A stretch of 64,000 bases of DNA. Source: Taxillus chinensis (lineage: Eukaryota > Streptophyta > Magnoliopsida > Santalales > Loranthaceae). The number at the start of each line of letters is the position of its first letter. Positions within the stretch are counted from its first letter, which is position 1. Of the stretch, positions 46,434 through 58,230 are shown one piece after another. The notes beneath the pieces were generated by a model. The model was not told where the DNA came from and did no database searches. It was given only the letters and a program-made list of their open reading frames with translations. The stretch is from the NCBI GenBank assembly GCA_023512835.1, contig CM042090.1, positions 50,202,996-50,266,995 on the forward strand, read 5' to 3'. Made by a program: the position numbers and the translations under genes.

Positions 46434-47689
46434 CAGGCCCAAAAATATGTAAATTTAAAACAAAAAAAAATACTTTTTTCAAAAAAATAATTAATTAATA
46501 AATAATAATAAATTCTGACATGTTTGTTTTTTTGTTATTTATTTTTTAAGAAAAAAACAAAATTAGAATAAAAAATAATAATTCAAATCTGGGTACTGTT
46601 CATAAACAGTACCGCCGACAGTTTTTTTTTTTCTTCTTCCTCTTCTCTTCTTCTTCTTTAACTATAAATACCCCCCATTTTTCATCCCAAAAAAATGAAT
46701 TTCCCCCCACAAAAAAAGCCACTTTCCCTCTTCCTTTCTCTTCATTTTCCTTCCCAAAACCCAAATAAAAAAACCTCATATTTCATCCCAAAAAGTCCCA
46801 CGAATTTTTTGAAAAAAAGCCTACTCTCTCTTCCTTCCTCTCCACTCTCCTTTCCCAAAACACAAATAAAAAAACATCATTTTTCATCCTAAAAAATCCT
46901 ACGAAAATTCTTAAAAAAAATCATCCTCTCTCTCATTTTTCAATCTTCAAACAAAAAAAAACCCAAAAATCATTACATATCTCCCTTCCTTTGCAGCAAT
47001 AAATTAAACCCAATTATCTCCAATCCCTTCCAAGTTCCGATCCGTCTCCGGCGTCGATTTCAAGTTCCGGCCAAGCTCTGGCGCGTTACACAAGGCGAGT
47101 TCACAGTTTTCCACCGGACTCGGAGTTTCTTTCGACACTATCGACGCCCACAGGATAGCTCGGACGTGGTGCCGCTGTCAAGATTGATAAAGTCGATTCC
47201 GCTACCCTTTTATTATTGCTTATTTTGTGCTATATTGCTAAATTTCATTTTTTTGTTATTTGTGTTTCCTCTTTTCTTTTTTGTTTACGCGCTGTAATAT
47301 TATTTTTATCTCTTTGTATTTTTTTTTCTTTTTTTTCTCTTCTTGTTGTATTTTTTACTTTTGTTTGTTTATTTTGTTGTATATAGTTGTAATATGTACA
47401 AAGCAAAACAAAAAATAGCAACAAACAAAAAGAGAAAACAAAAAAAAGAGAGACAAAAAAAGAAAGAAGGGATTGTATTTAGTATTCCGGTACACACACC
47501 ACACAATTGTTTAATTTTTGGGTTTAGTTATTTTTATTTCTTTGCTATGTTGCATGTTTTTATTGTTGTGGTAAAAAATGTAAAAAATGTTTTTTTTAAA
47601 ACTCAAATCAATACAAAAATATGTGGTTTTATTAGGCATATGTTCTAAAAAAAAGTGTAAAAAATTGTTTTTTTATAATATAGTGATAT

Positions 47690-48084
47690 AAATATATTTT
47701 TCTTGTTTTATTAGGTATGTTTTCCAATAACAAAAGCAAAAGATGTAAAAATGTTTTTTTTAATTCACATAAATAGAATATAGTGATATAAATATTTTTT
47801 GGTGTTATTATGTTAGTTTTCCAATATAAAAGAAAAGCAAAAGATGTAAAAAAGTTTTTTTAATTCACATAAATAGAATAAAGTGATATAAATGTTTTTT
47901 TTGTGTTATTATGTTAGTTTTCCAATATAAAAAAAAGTAAAAGATGTAAAAATGTTTTTTTTAATTCACATAAATAGAATAAAGTGATATAAATGTTTTT
48001 TTTGTGTTATTATGTTAGTTTTCCAATATAAAAAAAAAGAAAAAGATGTAAAAAAGTTTTTTTAATTCATATAAATTGAATAAA

Positions 48085-48139
<55 letters not shown>

Positions 48140-48230
48140 GTTATTATGTTAGTCTTCCAATAATATAAAAAAACAAACAAACAAAGATGTAAAAAATGTT
48201 TTTTTTTAAATAAAAACTAATGGTGATAAG
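47690..48230 (+). repeat. Tandem array of about 100-bp units in solo LTR C
   Basis: The AGATGTAAAAA motif recurs at 47741, 47842, 47942, 48044 and 48185. Between copies the sequence repeats (ATAAATAGAATAAAGTGATA, then TGTGTTATTATGTTAGT). The last interval is lengthened by the TA microsatellite at 48089-48135. Confidence 0.85.
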
Positions 48231-48936
48231 TATGGCATTCTTAGATTTATCAAGTACGTTTTTCAATACCAAAAATAAAACAAAAATAATAAAAATAACC
48301 AAAAGGCTTAGTTAAAAAAAAACCAAAAATGAATAAGCGTGTCCTTTTACAACCACAGCAACAACAAAAATTAAAACCCCTCCACTCACGTGCATCCTTT
48401 AGACTTATCCATTTGTGGGTTCACTTTAGATAAGGAAATCGAATAAAAAAACAAAAGCAAAAAAAAAAAGTGTTTTCAAACCAAATACCAAAAAGATTTC
48501 ATGTTCCATTTAAAAAAAAACAACAATAACAAAAAAAAAACACAAAACGAAAAAAACAACATTTAGGATTTCCTTTAGAAATTTTGGGGTAAAACAATTT
48601 TAACCATAACTTTAACAAATAACTTAATAAAATAAAAGCATAAATTTTCTAGGAAAACCATAGTGCCTTGACCCAATTATAACAGTGAAAATAAATAAAA
48701 ACCTCCTCCTCCGAAAATAGATACCGAAAGGGCGTTGTAGGGGTGCTAATCCTTCCCTACACGTAACCAACTCCCGAACCCTTCTCTGATAACGCAGACC
48801 ACACCTTAACTACTCAAAGTAGAGGGTATCCAAGTGTACCCCAAAAACAGTTGGTGGCGACTCTAAATTTCTCACCATTGGTTTAGTTTGTGCCCACCCC
48901 AAAAGGGCCCGGACGAAAACCAGTGATGACAACTAG

Positions 48937-51268
48937 CACCAATGGAGACTACACCGCAGGTGCTGTCTCAAATATGCAACCCTGTACAGTCATACATCAA
49001 GGGTAATCCTGTACTTTCCCATATATCATCATGCATACAATGAGTCAAACAGTCATGCAGACATCACATCATACAGTATGCAAATACAACTGTCCACGGA
49101 CCCATGTCCAGGATACAACACACAATAAAATACAGAATACAGTACTGTATCATACATCGGAGTAGTGGGCACGTCCTCCTGGAAGAAAGTCCTCCACTAG
49201 TCTCGGGTCACACCTAAAAAGGGGTAAACAACAAGTAGGGGTGAGCGACAAGCTCAGTAGGTGACCCCAAAACTCCACATCATGCAACACATATAAGTTT
49301 ATACTATATGCTCAGTGTACTCGTGCACCGTGTAGTGTGCACAATCATCAGGACTCGACTTGCAAACAAACATCGGGACTCGGCCTGCTCACAAAGGACA
49401 ACTTGTCCATGATCCTCCGTGGGATCCCGGCTCGGGGCACTCATAGTAGCTCCACGAGCTCAACGGCTCAACTCCAGGCCTTAGCTTTGTCCACGGCGCA
49501 ATATGCCCGGCCGATCCGCCACACAGGCCTGCCATCGGTGCATATGCCTGCCACGTCAACCACATAGCACCATCGGTGCATCACGGTGAGAACCCAAACA
49601 AGTCACGGAGTCCATGCCCCAATACCTCACACCAACATACTAACATTAGTATGACATGTCATTCTCAACATTTCCTTTAACCGGAGCCTGTCTTCACAAG
49701 TAAATCCTCAATCCTTGATTTATGAAGGAAGTACCCATAGCAGCTATTTTCTTGAAATCAAAAGTCCCGGCATTGGGTTCCCATATCATAAATAAGATAA
49801 TTTGATTTTTGGAGATTTTTCTGAGATGTTTAACCCCACTTTTTAAAAATTCACCACTACGAACTTTTTGGTTTTTCTGAGATTTTACACTAAATCCCAA
49901 TTTTCACATTCTGAAAGAGTGGGAATTAATTTTTCTAGTATGTTTCCTTGAATCCAAATGGGGGGTATTTCGTTATTTACATTATAACTTAATACTTAAA
50001 TGTGTAGATGGGTATAGGTTACAATGTAAATAGGTCCAGTCCAGTGCTGTACAGTGTCCAGTTACACTACAGGAGCTGTGACTCGTAGCTCAGAGCCTGC
50101 GACTCGTAGCTACGGAACGACGACTCGTAGCTGCGGAGTGTGGAGCTGCAGCGCGCCTCGAAGACTCGAAGCGAGGCTACGACCTTCGACCTACGAGGCA
50201 ACGAACTTCAACCTTCGAACTATGGGTCTACGAACTACGAACCTTCGAGCTACGAACTACGTTTCTACGAACTATGAACCTTCGACCTTTCGACCTAGAA
50301 CTTCGGGTCTTCGTCAGTTCGACCAAGTAACGCGTCCAGGGTACTGTTCATCGTCGTTTTCACCTGTTCTTCGTCTGAAACGCGCCCAAAAACTCCCAGA
50401 CGCTCACTAACACCCCTATTTTGCAACAAACTACGATATCCACCTCAAAACGCGTCCAGAACGCCTCTAAATTGCGCAGAAACAACAAAAACACGTATAA
50501 AATTCCAGATTTCCAGAAATCTAGATCTAAACCCAGATTTTCATGGTTGACTTATCAACCCTCATGAGAAACACAGTAAATCAACCCCAAAATCACAGAA
50601 ACATATATCCACAATGATATAAAACAGTTCTTAACCACAGATCTTATGCTAAACCATTAGATCTAACTTAAAATTGGTTTTCCCCAAATTCTAAGGTTCA
50701 TGCTCAATTTCATAAATCATGATAAATTCGTGCAGATCCAAAACAAGAGAGAGATAAGAAGTTCAAGGACTCCTACTTGAAGTGAATCTTTGAGCTCCAC
50801 GAACCCAAATCGCCCCAAATCGCCAAGGCCTCCAAGCTCTCTCAAGCTCTCTCTCTCAAACGCACAAACGTGAAACGTAAAGTGAAAGCTTCTTCTTCTT
50901 TTTTTCTGTTATTTATATTTTTGCCAGTCAACTGACCTAGTCAACCATTGACCCAGTCAATAATTGACCTCCTAACACAAAAATTGACGTCTAAGGCCCT
51001 GAACTCCAAATTGAGTCAAACTACAGTCAAAATGCTCGAAATGACGAGCACAACACTAAACAGATATTATTGCACCCAAATGACCACCCAAACACAAAGT
51101 CAACCAATAAACCCTGAAAAGTCAACAGTCGGGTCAAACGGGGCCCCGACTCGGAATCGGGCCCAAGTACAGTCAAAATACTCACATTGACAACTACACT
51201 ACCGTCCAGATAGTTACATTCCCATAGAATGACTATCTCTCAATACTACCTAAATACGAGTCTTTACA
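48937..51268 (-). repeat. Solo LTR B', upper part
   Basis: It matches 58318-60566 of LTR B nearly throughout. A degenerate CTACGAAC/TTCGACC tract lies at 50140-50320. No gene; small frames are repeated identically in LTR B, so they are LTR sequence. Confidence 0.9.
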
Positions 51269-51830
51269 CTTGCTTTTAATGTTCTTCTCTCTCTGTGTAT
51301 ATCTTACAAACTACTCTGCGTCATCTTTTTGTATTGCTCTAGATATCTTTCTTGTATACTCTGATATTCTGACACACTCCTTGAAGTAAGGCATACCCTT
51401 GCTTTTATAGAACGACAGTAGCATGAAACCCTTCTGCTAGGGTTAAGCATGTTTCACTTTTTGATCTTCATCATTGAAACATGTTAAGCCAACCTCAGAT
51501 GACGTGCACGTATTTTCTAGTACTTAACATGCTCAAAAATGTTGTCTGAGTGATAACTTACTTAAACAGAGACCTTTAGTGCGTTTCGCTCCTTCAACTA
51601 GCCATAACCTCGAAGATGTATGCCTCGTAGCTTCGATGTTACTTCTCCAGCTACACATGCTATTGCCTCCGAGTCTCCAGCTACACATGCGTTTCATACT
51701 TGTTTTGTGATATGAAAATTCCTTCACTAGACTACCTACTCTGCAGTCCTAAGAAGTATGTTAATTCTCCTATGAGAGACTTTTCAAATTCATCACTCAT
51801 TCTCTTACAAATTCTTTACATAATCCTGAG
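51269..51830 (-). repeat. Element D 3' LTR, upper part, fused to RT
   Basis: From 51274 to about 51690 it matches 61685-62085 of the 5' LTR (for example CCAGCTACACATGCTATTGC). CCAGCTACACATGC occurs twice at the fusion. Above about 51700 the sequence is RT coding. Confidence 0.8.
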
Positions 51831-52840
51831 TGACTTCCTCCGAAAATAATGTCATCTACATAGACTATGGTAGCCAGCGTCCTCTATCTCGAATTGAAAA
51901 TATACAAATTATAATCCACTGTACCTCTTTTGAAATGCATTCTCTTTAAATAACCATCCATCCAGGTGTACCATGATCTAGGAGCTTGCTTTAGGCCATA
52001 CAAGGCTTTTCTTTAATCTGCATACATGTTTGTACTCCATCTGGTTCTCAATATATACTTCTTCTTTTAGGAAACCATTCAGAAATGCAAACTTCACATC
52101 CATTTGATAGACTTTGAATCTCTTTGTGTTCTGCTAATGCAAGAAACATCTTGATTGTTTCTAGCCTTGCCACTGGTGCAAATGTTTCATCTACATCAAT
52201 ACCCTCAATCTGAGAGTATCCTTTGCATACCGCCCAAGAACCGGCTCCCATGTCTTGTTCTTTTCAATTTGATCTAGGTCCTCATTCATTGCTGTGATCC
52301 AAGCTTCATCCTCTACTGCTTCTCCAACTGCCTTTGGTTCAATTTGTGAGAACAATGCAGTAGCTCTTGTAAATTTTCTCCTAGTTGTTACACCTGCTTT
52401 ATGATCACCAAGGATCTGATCCTTGTCATGTACACTGGACCATGTCCTCCTAGTTTTCTTACTTGAATCTTCTCCAGGATTGGACTCTTACTTCTCATCT
52501 TCATCAGACTTCTCTGATTCAATGTCCTCATTCTTCTTTTCTTTTTCATGTTCAGACTTTACTTCATCTTGAGGTTCTTTTTCTTCAAATTCTGTGTCTT
52601 CATCCTCAGTCACATCTTTCTTCTAGTTCTCGTCAACCTTATCTTCACTTGAAGTTATTACTTTTCAAAGTTTTGGAAGAAATACTCTATAGCCCTTTGT
52701 CTGAAATGACTACCCGACGAATGTTCCTTCCTCAAATCTGGCATGAAACTGTCCTCTTCTTTAATCCTTTATCTTTACAAAGCAAGGACTCCCAAATATT
52801 CTGAAGTACTTGGCTGTTGACTTCTTCCCACACTATAATT
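51700..52840 (-). pseudogene. Element D reverse transcriptase (5' part) and linker
   Basis: The segment [20 protein letters not shown] lies in 52048-52251. YVDD is encoded at 51851-51862 in VYVDDIIF. After GELTYFLG-like and IFISQNKYE-like text, the reading stops at the LTR fusion. The interval 52260-52840 is the serine/acidic-rich linker. Frame changes are frequent. Confidence 0.75.
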
Positions 52841-53900
52841 CATAAGGTGTGCAAATCGTCCTTGGTCTTAGTGTTACTCTGTTCAGGAGGTGTACTGTTG
52901 TTCTTGTTGCCTCTGTCCAAAACCTTGTATGAAGATTAGCTTCTAGCAATAGGGTTCTGCCCATTTCAATGACAGCCTTATTCTTTCTTTCAACAACTCC
53001 ATTTTGTTATGGAGTTCTTGTTGCTGATAGTTGATGTTGATACCCATGTTTATTCAAATACCTTTCAAAAGCATCGTTAATAAACTCAGTACCTTGATCA
53101 GATCTTAAGATCTTAATCCTTCGACCACAGTCATTTTCATCCATTCTTCTGTACTTCTTGAAGCAATCTTGAGCTTTTGTCTTGTGCTTTAAATATATAA
53201 TACAAGTTCTTCTGGTGAAGTCATCCACAAATAAGATGAAGTATCTCTCACCATTGAGTCCTTTGTTTCTCATTTGTCTACACAAATTAGTATGCACAAT
53301 ATCCAGAGCTACTTTTGAGCTATACTCTTACATTGTAATGAAATCTGGTCTGCTTACCATGTAAGCATGGTGAGTAGACATGCTCCCTTTCTCTTTTAAT
53401 GTCTGAGATATCTCTGATGGCCTTGCAGTTAACAAGCCTCCTCATATTCTTCTAATTGAGATGTCCCGTCTTTCTATGCCGAGGTTCATTCTCTTCTACC
53501 TTCGTTATAAGTCAATTGTGGGTCTTGTTTTCATCAATCATATACAAGTCCCCATCTATCCTTCTTCTAGCTGCTACTGTGTTGCCATTTTCTCTCTTTA
53601 CCTGACAACCAATTTTTGTAAAGGTCTCTTCATGACCTGCATCACAATGCTGACTGACGGATGCTAGATTGTGTTTCAATCCTTCAACATGCAGAACATC
53701 CTTCAGTTTATTCTTTCCCCATTTGCCAGATCCTAGCTCCTTAATTTTTAGAGAGATATCATTGCCGAATCTTACCTTACCAGATTTGTCTTTATTCACA
53801 TTTGACAATTTCTTTAGATCACCAATCATGTGACTGAGCAACCACTATCAAGGATCCACTGTTTATCCTTGATGTCTCGCTTCAATGCAATCTCAAGAAT
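52841..53900 (-). pseudogene. Element D integrase, GAG-pre-integrase and protease
   Basis: The frame 53007-53297 has the core: YFILFVDDFTRRTCIIYLK, RSDQGTEFIN and SATRTP. The following PQQNG-like segment is just below a TAA. Protease WILDSGCS is encoded near 53840-53870, with a frameshift directly after it. The frame 53512-53841 continues through GLKHNLASVSQHCDAG. Confidence 0.8.
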
Positions 53901-55924
53901 ATGAGCCACTTCCTTTTCTTTAGCCATATAGACTTGTTTTACTTTAGACTTAAAGCACTCTTCCTATTTTACTTTAGACTTGAAGCACTCCCCCGAGGCG
54001 TATGCTTCATAGTCTTTTGTGATGCTTTTTATTTCCTTTTCTCTTGAACCTTCACAGGTGTTCTTCTTCTTATTCCCGCTGAATAAGTACTTTTCTTGCA
54101 CTGTGATGTTCACCGTCACACTTATCACAAACCTCTAAGTCTACAAGTATAACAAACTTATTATTCGTGGTAATGGGCTTTGGCTTCCACCAAAGATGAA
54201 GTCTCATCATGTCCTTGTTTCGATAGTAAGTATAGAAACTTCTTCGGTTTCCTTCTTTCCGTGGGATACAAGCTCTTTCTAGATGTCTTCATCTCTGTTC
54301 TAGAAGCTTGTATCGGATACCTTCACAAACAAAATCTAGCCATGTGACCCTATACCGCACAGTAGTAGCAGTGACCCTGAAACCTGGTGTTGCTAAACTT
54401 TTGGACATCTGGGATCTTCTTCAAAATAGGCTTGACCTTGATGGTTGGCTTCACAAGCTTACCTTCTTTCCTGAGGGGCACCCGCACACTTGTAAAAATG
54501 ACATTTGTATTAGATTTCTTCACATTCTTAGAATGCTCAGATCTCTAAACACATTTGTTCACTTTAGTAGTCTTGGACCCCTTTGAATGTCTCTCTATCT
54601 GCTCATCATTTACACTTCTTTATCCTTTCTTGTGGCTCTGGGTCACGACGGTGGTCTTCTTAGGATTGTCATGGAAATTTGGATTGATGACCTTCCTCTC
54701 TCGTCATGTGTCATGATCTCTTTCCTAGCCTCCTGCAGTGTTGCCCCGATTTTCTGAGCAATCTGTGGTATTGTGAGAGATGTGATTTGGATGCATTCAG
54801 AGGTTGAGGCTTGAGTGGCCTTGTCTTTTGAGATCTTCTTTCGAAGGCCTACCAGTTCTTCTTCAAGCCTCTGGATGGTCGTGTCTCCGGTGGTGAGTTC
54901 TGTGGAAATGTCATTGCATATCTTGATTTGCTCCTATAACTTGATCTTTAGGCTGAAAATCCTCACAGAGTTTCTTGGAGTCTTCCAACACCTTGTCCTT
55001 CTCTCCTCTGACTTCTTTGAGCTCTCCTTTGAGCTGTTTGATCCTGTACCGTCTCCTGCATCTCCTTCATTGCAAGCTCGAGCTCCTCCTCCAGATCTAC
55101 TTCTTCTTCTTCTACTGCCTCTTCCTCCTCTAAGGCAGTGCTACCATTGCCCACCTCTATCTTGGCAACAAAGGCATAATCTGATAAACATTCGTCTTCA
55201 TCATCAGATTCTGAAATCCGACTCATATAGTTCTTGTGTGAGCCTTTCCTCTTCTGTGGAGCTGTTGGTCTCCTTATGGAAGTGCTTCTTCGGTATGATG
55301 TCTTCTTCCATTTTGTATTTTTTTCATCCGAGCCTTCATCATCCGAGTCATTAGCTTTCACCTTGCATTGAGATGCAAAGTGATCCCATTTTTCACATTT
55401 AAAACATCTGAGGGAAAGTCCTCCTTTCCCTTTTCCACTAGCTTGCTTTCCTGCTCCACCTCTACTAAATTTTCTGGTGAAGTATACAATAACCTCATCT
55501 TCACCCTCTTCGCTGTCTCTGTCCTCTTGTTCTTCTGAGGACTCAGCTTCTTTCTTTATCTTTAATTTCTACATAGCCATGAAGGCTATTTCTTTTGATT
55601 CCTTGGATGTAGGCTAGGATGTTGATATGGATGACTCTTCATAAGAGTGCAGCTTCATTTCGAATGCAGTCAGGCTGCACTGTAACTCTTGTAATGTTAT
55701 CGTCTCCAGGTCTCGGTTGTTTTCTAGAACTTCCACCCTTGGAATGAATATCTTAGGTAGAACTCTCAGCACCTTCTTTACAATTGCAAAGTTCTTCATA
55801 TTTTTGACATGACTTCTCATGTTATTGACAATCTCTGTTAACCGTACAAAGAACTCATGTACACTCTCATGCTCCTTCATTTTGAGAGCTTCGAATCTCT
55901 GAGTATATAATTGCAGCCTGGTTT
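53901..55924 (-). pseudogene. Element D gag, middle and C-terminal parts
   Basis: The frame 55614-55880 has HESVHEFFVRLTEIVNNMRS, the conserved copia gag helix region. A zinc knuckle CFKCEKWDHFASQC is encoded at 55364-55405 (C-X2-C-X4-H-X4-C complete). The frame 54963-55361 follows it and is lysine/arginine- then glutamate-rich. The frame continues across solo LTR A to 60620. Confidence 0.8.
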
Positions 55925-56326
55925 CCTTTTGTAAGGACCCGTATTTGAGGGGCCTTAGAGATAGCCTTGAGTTAGAGACCTTATTTTAACAAATGAATAT
56001 CAGCACAATGATGTGCTCATCAAATGGAGAATTTTGACTGTACTTGGACTAAATTTGAGATTTGAGGCTCTGAGGGGTATTTTTGGGATTTCACAAATAA
56101 TTTTATATTCCCTTTTAAATTACTTGGGTTTGTATTTTGAGCTTTGGGTCTCCCTTTAAGGGAAAACCCAATATGAGAGAGTGGGCTGTTTTGCCTTTCT
56201 TGTTGGGTTTACTTGACCACCATTGGGCTGCATTTGGTCTTGGGCTTCTATTAAAAACAAAATAATAAAAAGAAAGAAAATAGGAGAAAAGAAACGGAAA
56301 ACCAAACCCTACCTTCCCTACAGCCA

Positions 56327-56427
<101 letters not shown>

Positions 56428-57011
56428 GAGGGAGACGATCGAGAGTGGAGGAGTTTCTGACGATCAAGGATTTCCTACAGACGACGGGAGGCCAGAGGCG
56501 TTGAGGTAGCAAGGATACAGATCACTCCGTTCTTTTCCCCAATTCTTTTTCTGCAATACGAGGTAGGGATTTCATGTTTTGTCTTTTTGCCGTTTCTCTC
56601 TTCCAGATTCTAGAAAACAAAATTTATGTGATGATCCGGGATGTTGAAAAGAGATTTTTAATATATATTGAGTTTCTAAATTCACCCTGAGCCTATGGAT
56701 GATCCGGGGGTTTTTGTCCGAGTTTTCGAATTTCTCGAATTTCTGCGTGAGATTATTTGTGCTTTTGGGTTAGGGGTCATTTGTATACCCATTGTCTTGA
56801 GATTATTTAGATGAAAAATTTTGGGAAAACCCTGTATCTGGTTTGGCTAAGGCCTCTGGTATTGGGAAATCAAATGAGAGTGAGGCCAGAGTAGGATTTA
56901 GGCCCTATCTACGGACTTAGAATCTCAATAACTTCTAAACTAAAACGAATTTGAGATTGGTCCTTTAGGGAAAAATGATTAGAATGACAAAAGGAAGGTT
57001 TTGGAGCCTAC

Positions 57012-57242
57012 ACATGAGAATGCCTTTTTCACTTGCAGATTCATTCTTGCTCCAAATTGCCTCAAATTTTAGGTGTAGCTTCTTTAGAGGCATATGAGTT
57101 GAAATACCCCTGCACGTGAGAATGACCTTTTCACGTGCAACCTTATTTTTGGCTAAAAATCGTCCCTGAACCTTCTGGGATGGTTAAAATGATGTTCTGA
57201 GTTAATTTGCCTCTGCCCGTGACAATAGGTTGTCACGTGCAG
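57012..57242 (+). repeat. Three G-box type inverted repeats in solo LTR A
   Basis: 57012-57041 (diverged), 57111-57139 and 57214-57242. The middle one pairs GCACGTGAGAA with TTTTCACGTGC. They resemble those of the F and G LTRs. Confidence 0.8.
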
Positions 57243-58230
57243 CTTGTTTTGGGCTCCCCTTGAGGCGGATAAGCTTCCTTTGAAAGGTTGTTTATGATCC
57301 AGATTGTGAGTGTGAGAAATGTGTGGACTTTAGGGACCATGAGGAGTTAGGTGATGTTATGTGGAAAGATTTGATTGTTTTGAGACTATCTGTTATTTTA
57401 CATTCTGAGTTGAGTTTTTTGTATGCTAAATGAGTTGCATGTTTGTACTGTGGTTGTTGAGTTATGTTTATTGAGTTGGGATTGTTGAGTTGTATATGTT
57501 GAAATGTGTATGTTGAGGACCCCAAAAATGCGGGGAGTTGAGATGAGAACCCCAGAAACGCGGGGATTGAGCTGAGTATGGGACAGTCATTATACTGTAC
57601 CCCTTGAGATGAGATTCACATTTGCCTGGTGTGGTATGTCACGTCGCCGTGGTGGCGGGGTGTCCTCTGCCCTCCTGTGTAGGCAGAGGTATGAGGCGTG
57701 TTTACTGGGTGATGGTTATTGTTTTAGCTTAAGTCACTACACGGGCACATGCATCCACTTGACATGCATAGTTTTAGAGTGGGACGGGACTGGGAAGACT
57801 TGATCCCTACTGAGCTATGGTGTGCTCACGCCTCCTATGAACTGTTCTTTGCAGGACCTAGCAGGCAATAGGCGGAAGAGCTGAGTTGGTAGGCTGCTGG
57901 GGCTGTATGGCCTTATATATATATATATATATACATTTGGTTGTTTTATTGTATTTGAGATTCTGTTTGTTTGAACTGTATACCCTGGTTATATTATTGG
58001 GAGCTTGTTCCCTAGTGGGTTGTAAAAGGGCTTGAAGCCTCTGAGCAATGTAATTGATGTATTGTGTTGTGAATACCGTATGTATATATATTGTGGTGGT
58101 GTGCTTGGCATGGAAACAGGTACATGCCCCTTGGCATGTTGACATGTGATACAGGGATAGGACAGCACCTGCGGTAGGTGTCCTCACTTTGGTGTTTACA
58201 CCGAACCGTTGACCCTTCGGGTGCGGGTAT

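Larger units (their letters stand above)
45831..48931 (+). mobile_element. Solo LTR C (Ogre/Tat H-type), 3101 bp
   Basis: TGTTGTACCCCATTTTGTCC to GTGATGACA with a perfect ACTAG target duplication (45826-45830 and 48932-48936). LTR B at 58310-58325 shows the empty site GTGACTAGCACCAAT. No coding content. It contains a palindrome array (46173-46433), an A/T-rich tandem array (47690-48230), a TA microsatellite (48089-48135) and a conserved end shared with 11250-11460. Confidence 0.95.
45743..51268 (-). mobile_element. Solo LTR B' (Ty3-like), interrupted by solo LTR C
   Basis: On the minus strand it starts TGTAAAGACTCGTATTTAGG at 51268 and ends GGGGGCGTGACA at 45743. A perfect CTTGC target duplication is at 45738-45742 and 51269-51273. 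The uninterrupted target can be seen in the D 5' LTR near 61680. It is closely similar to LTR B (58231-60566). The TGTAA...GTGACA ends are those of the G and A LTRs, so it is probably from a Ty3 chromovirus-like family. No internal sequence, hence solo. Confidence 0.9.
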
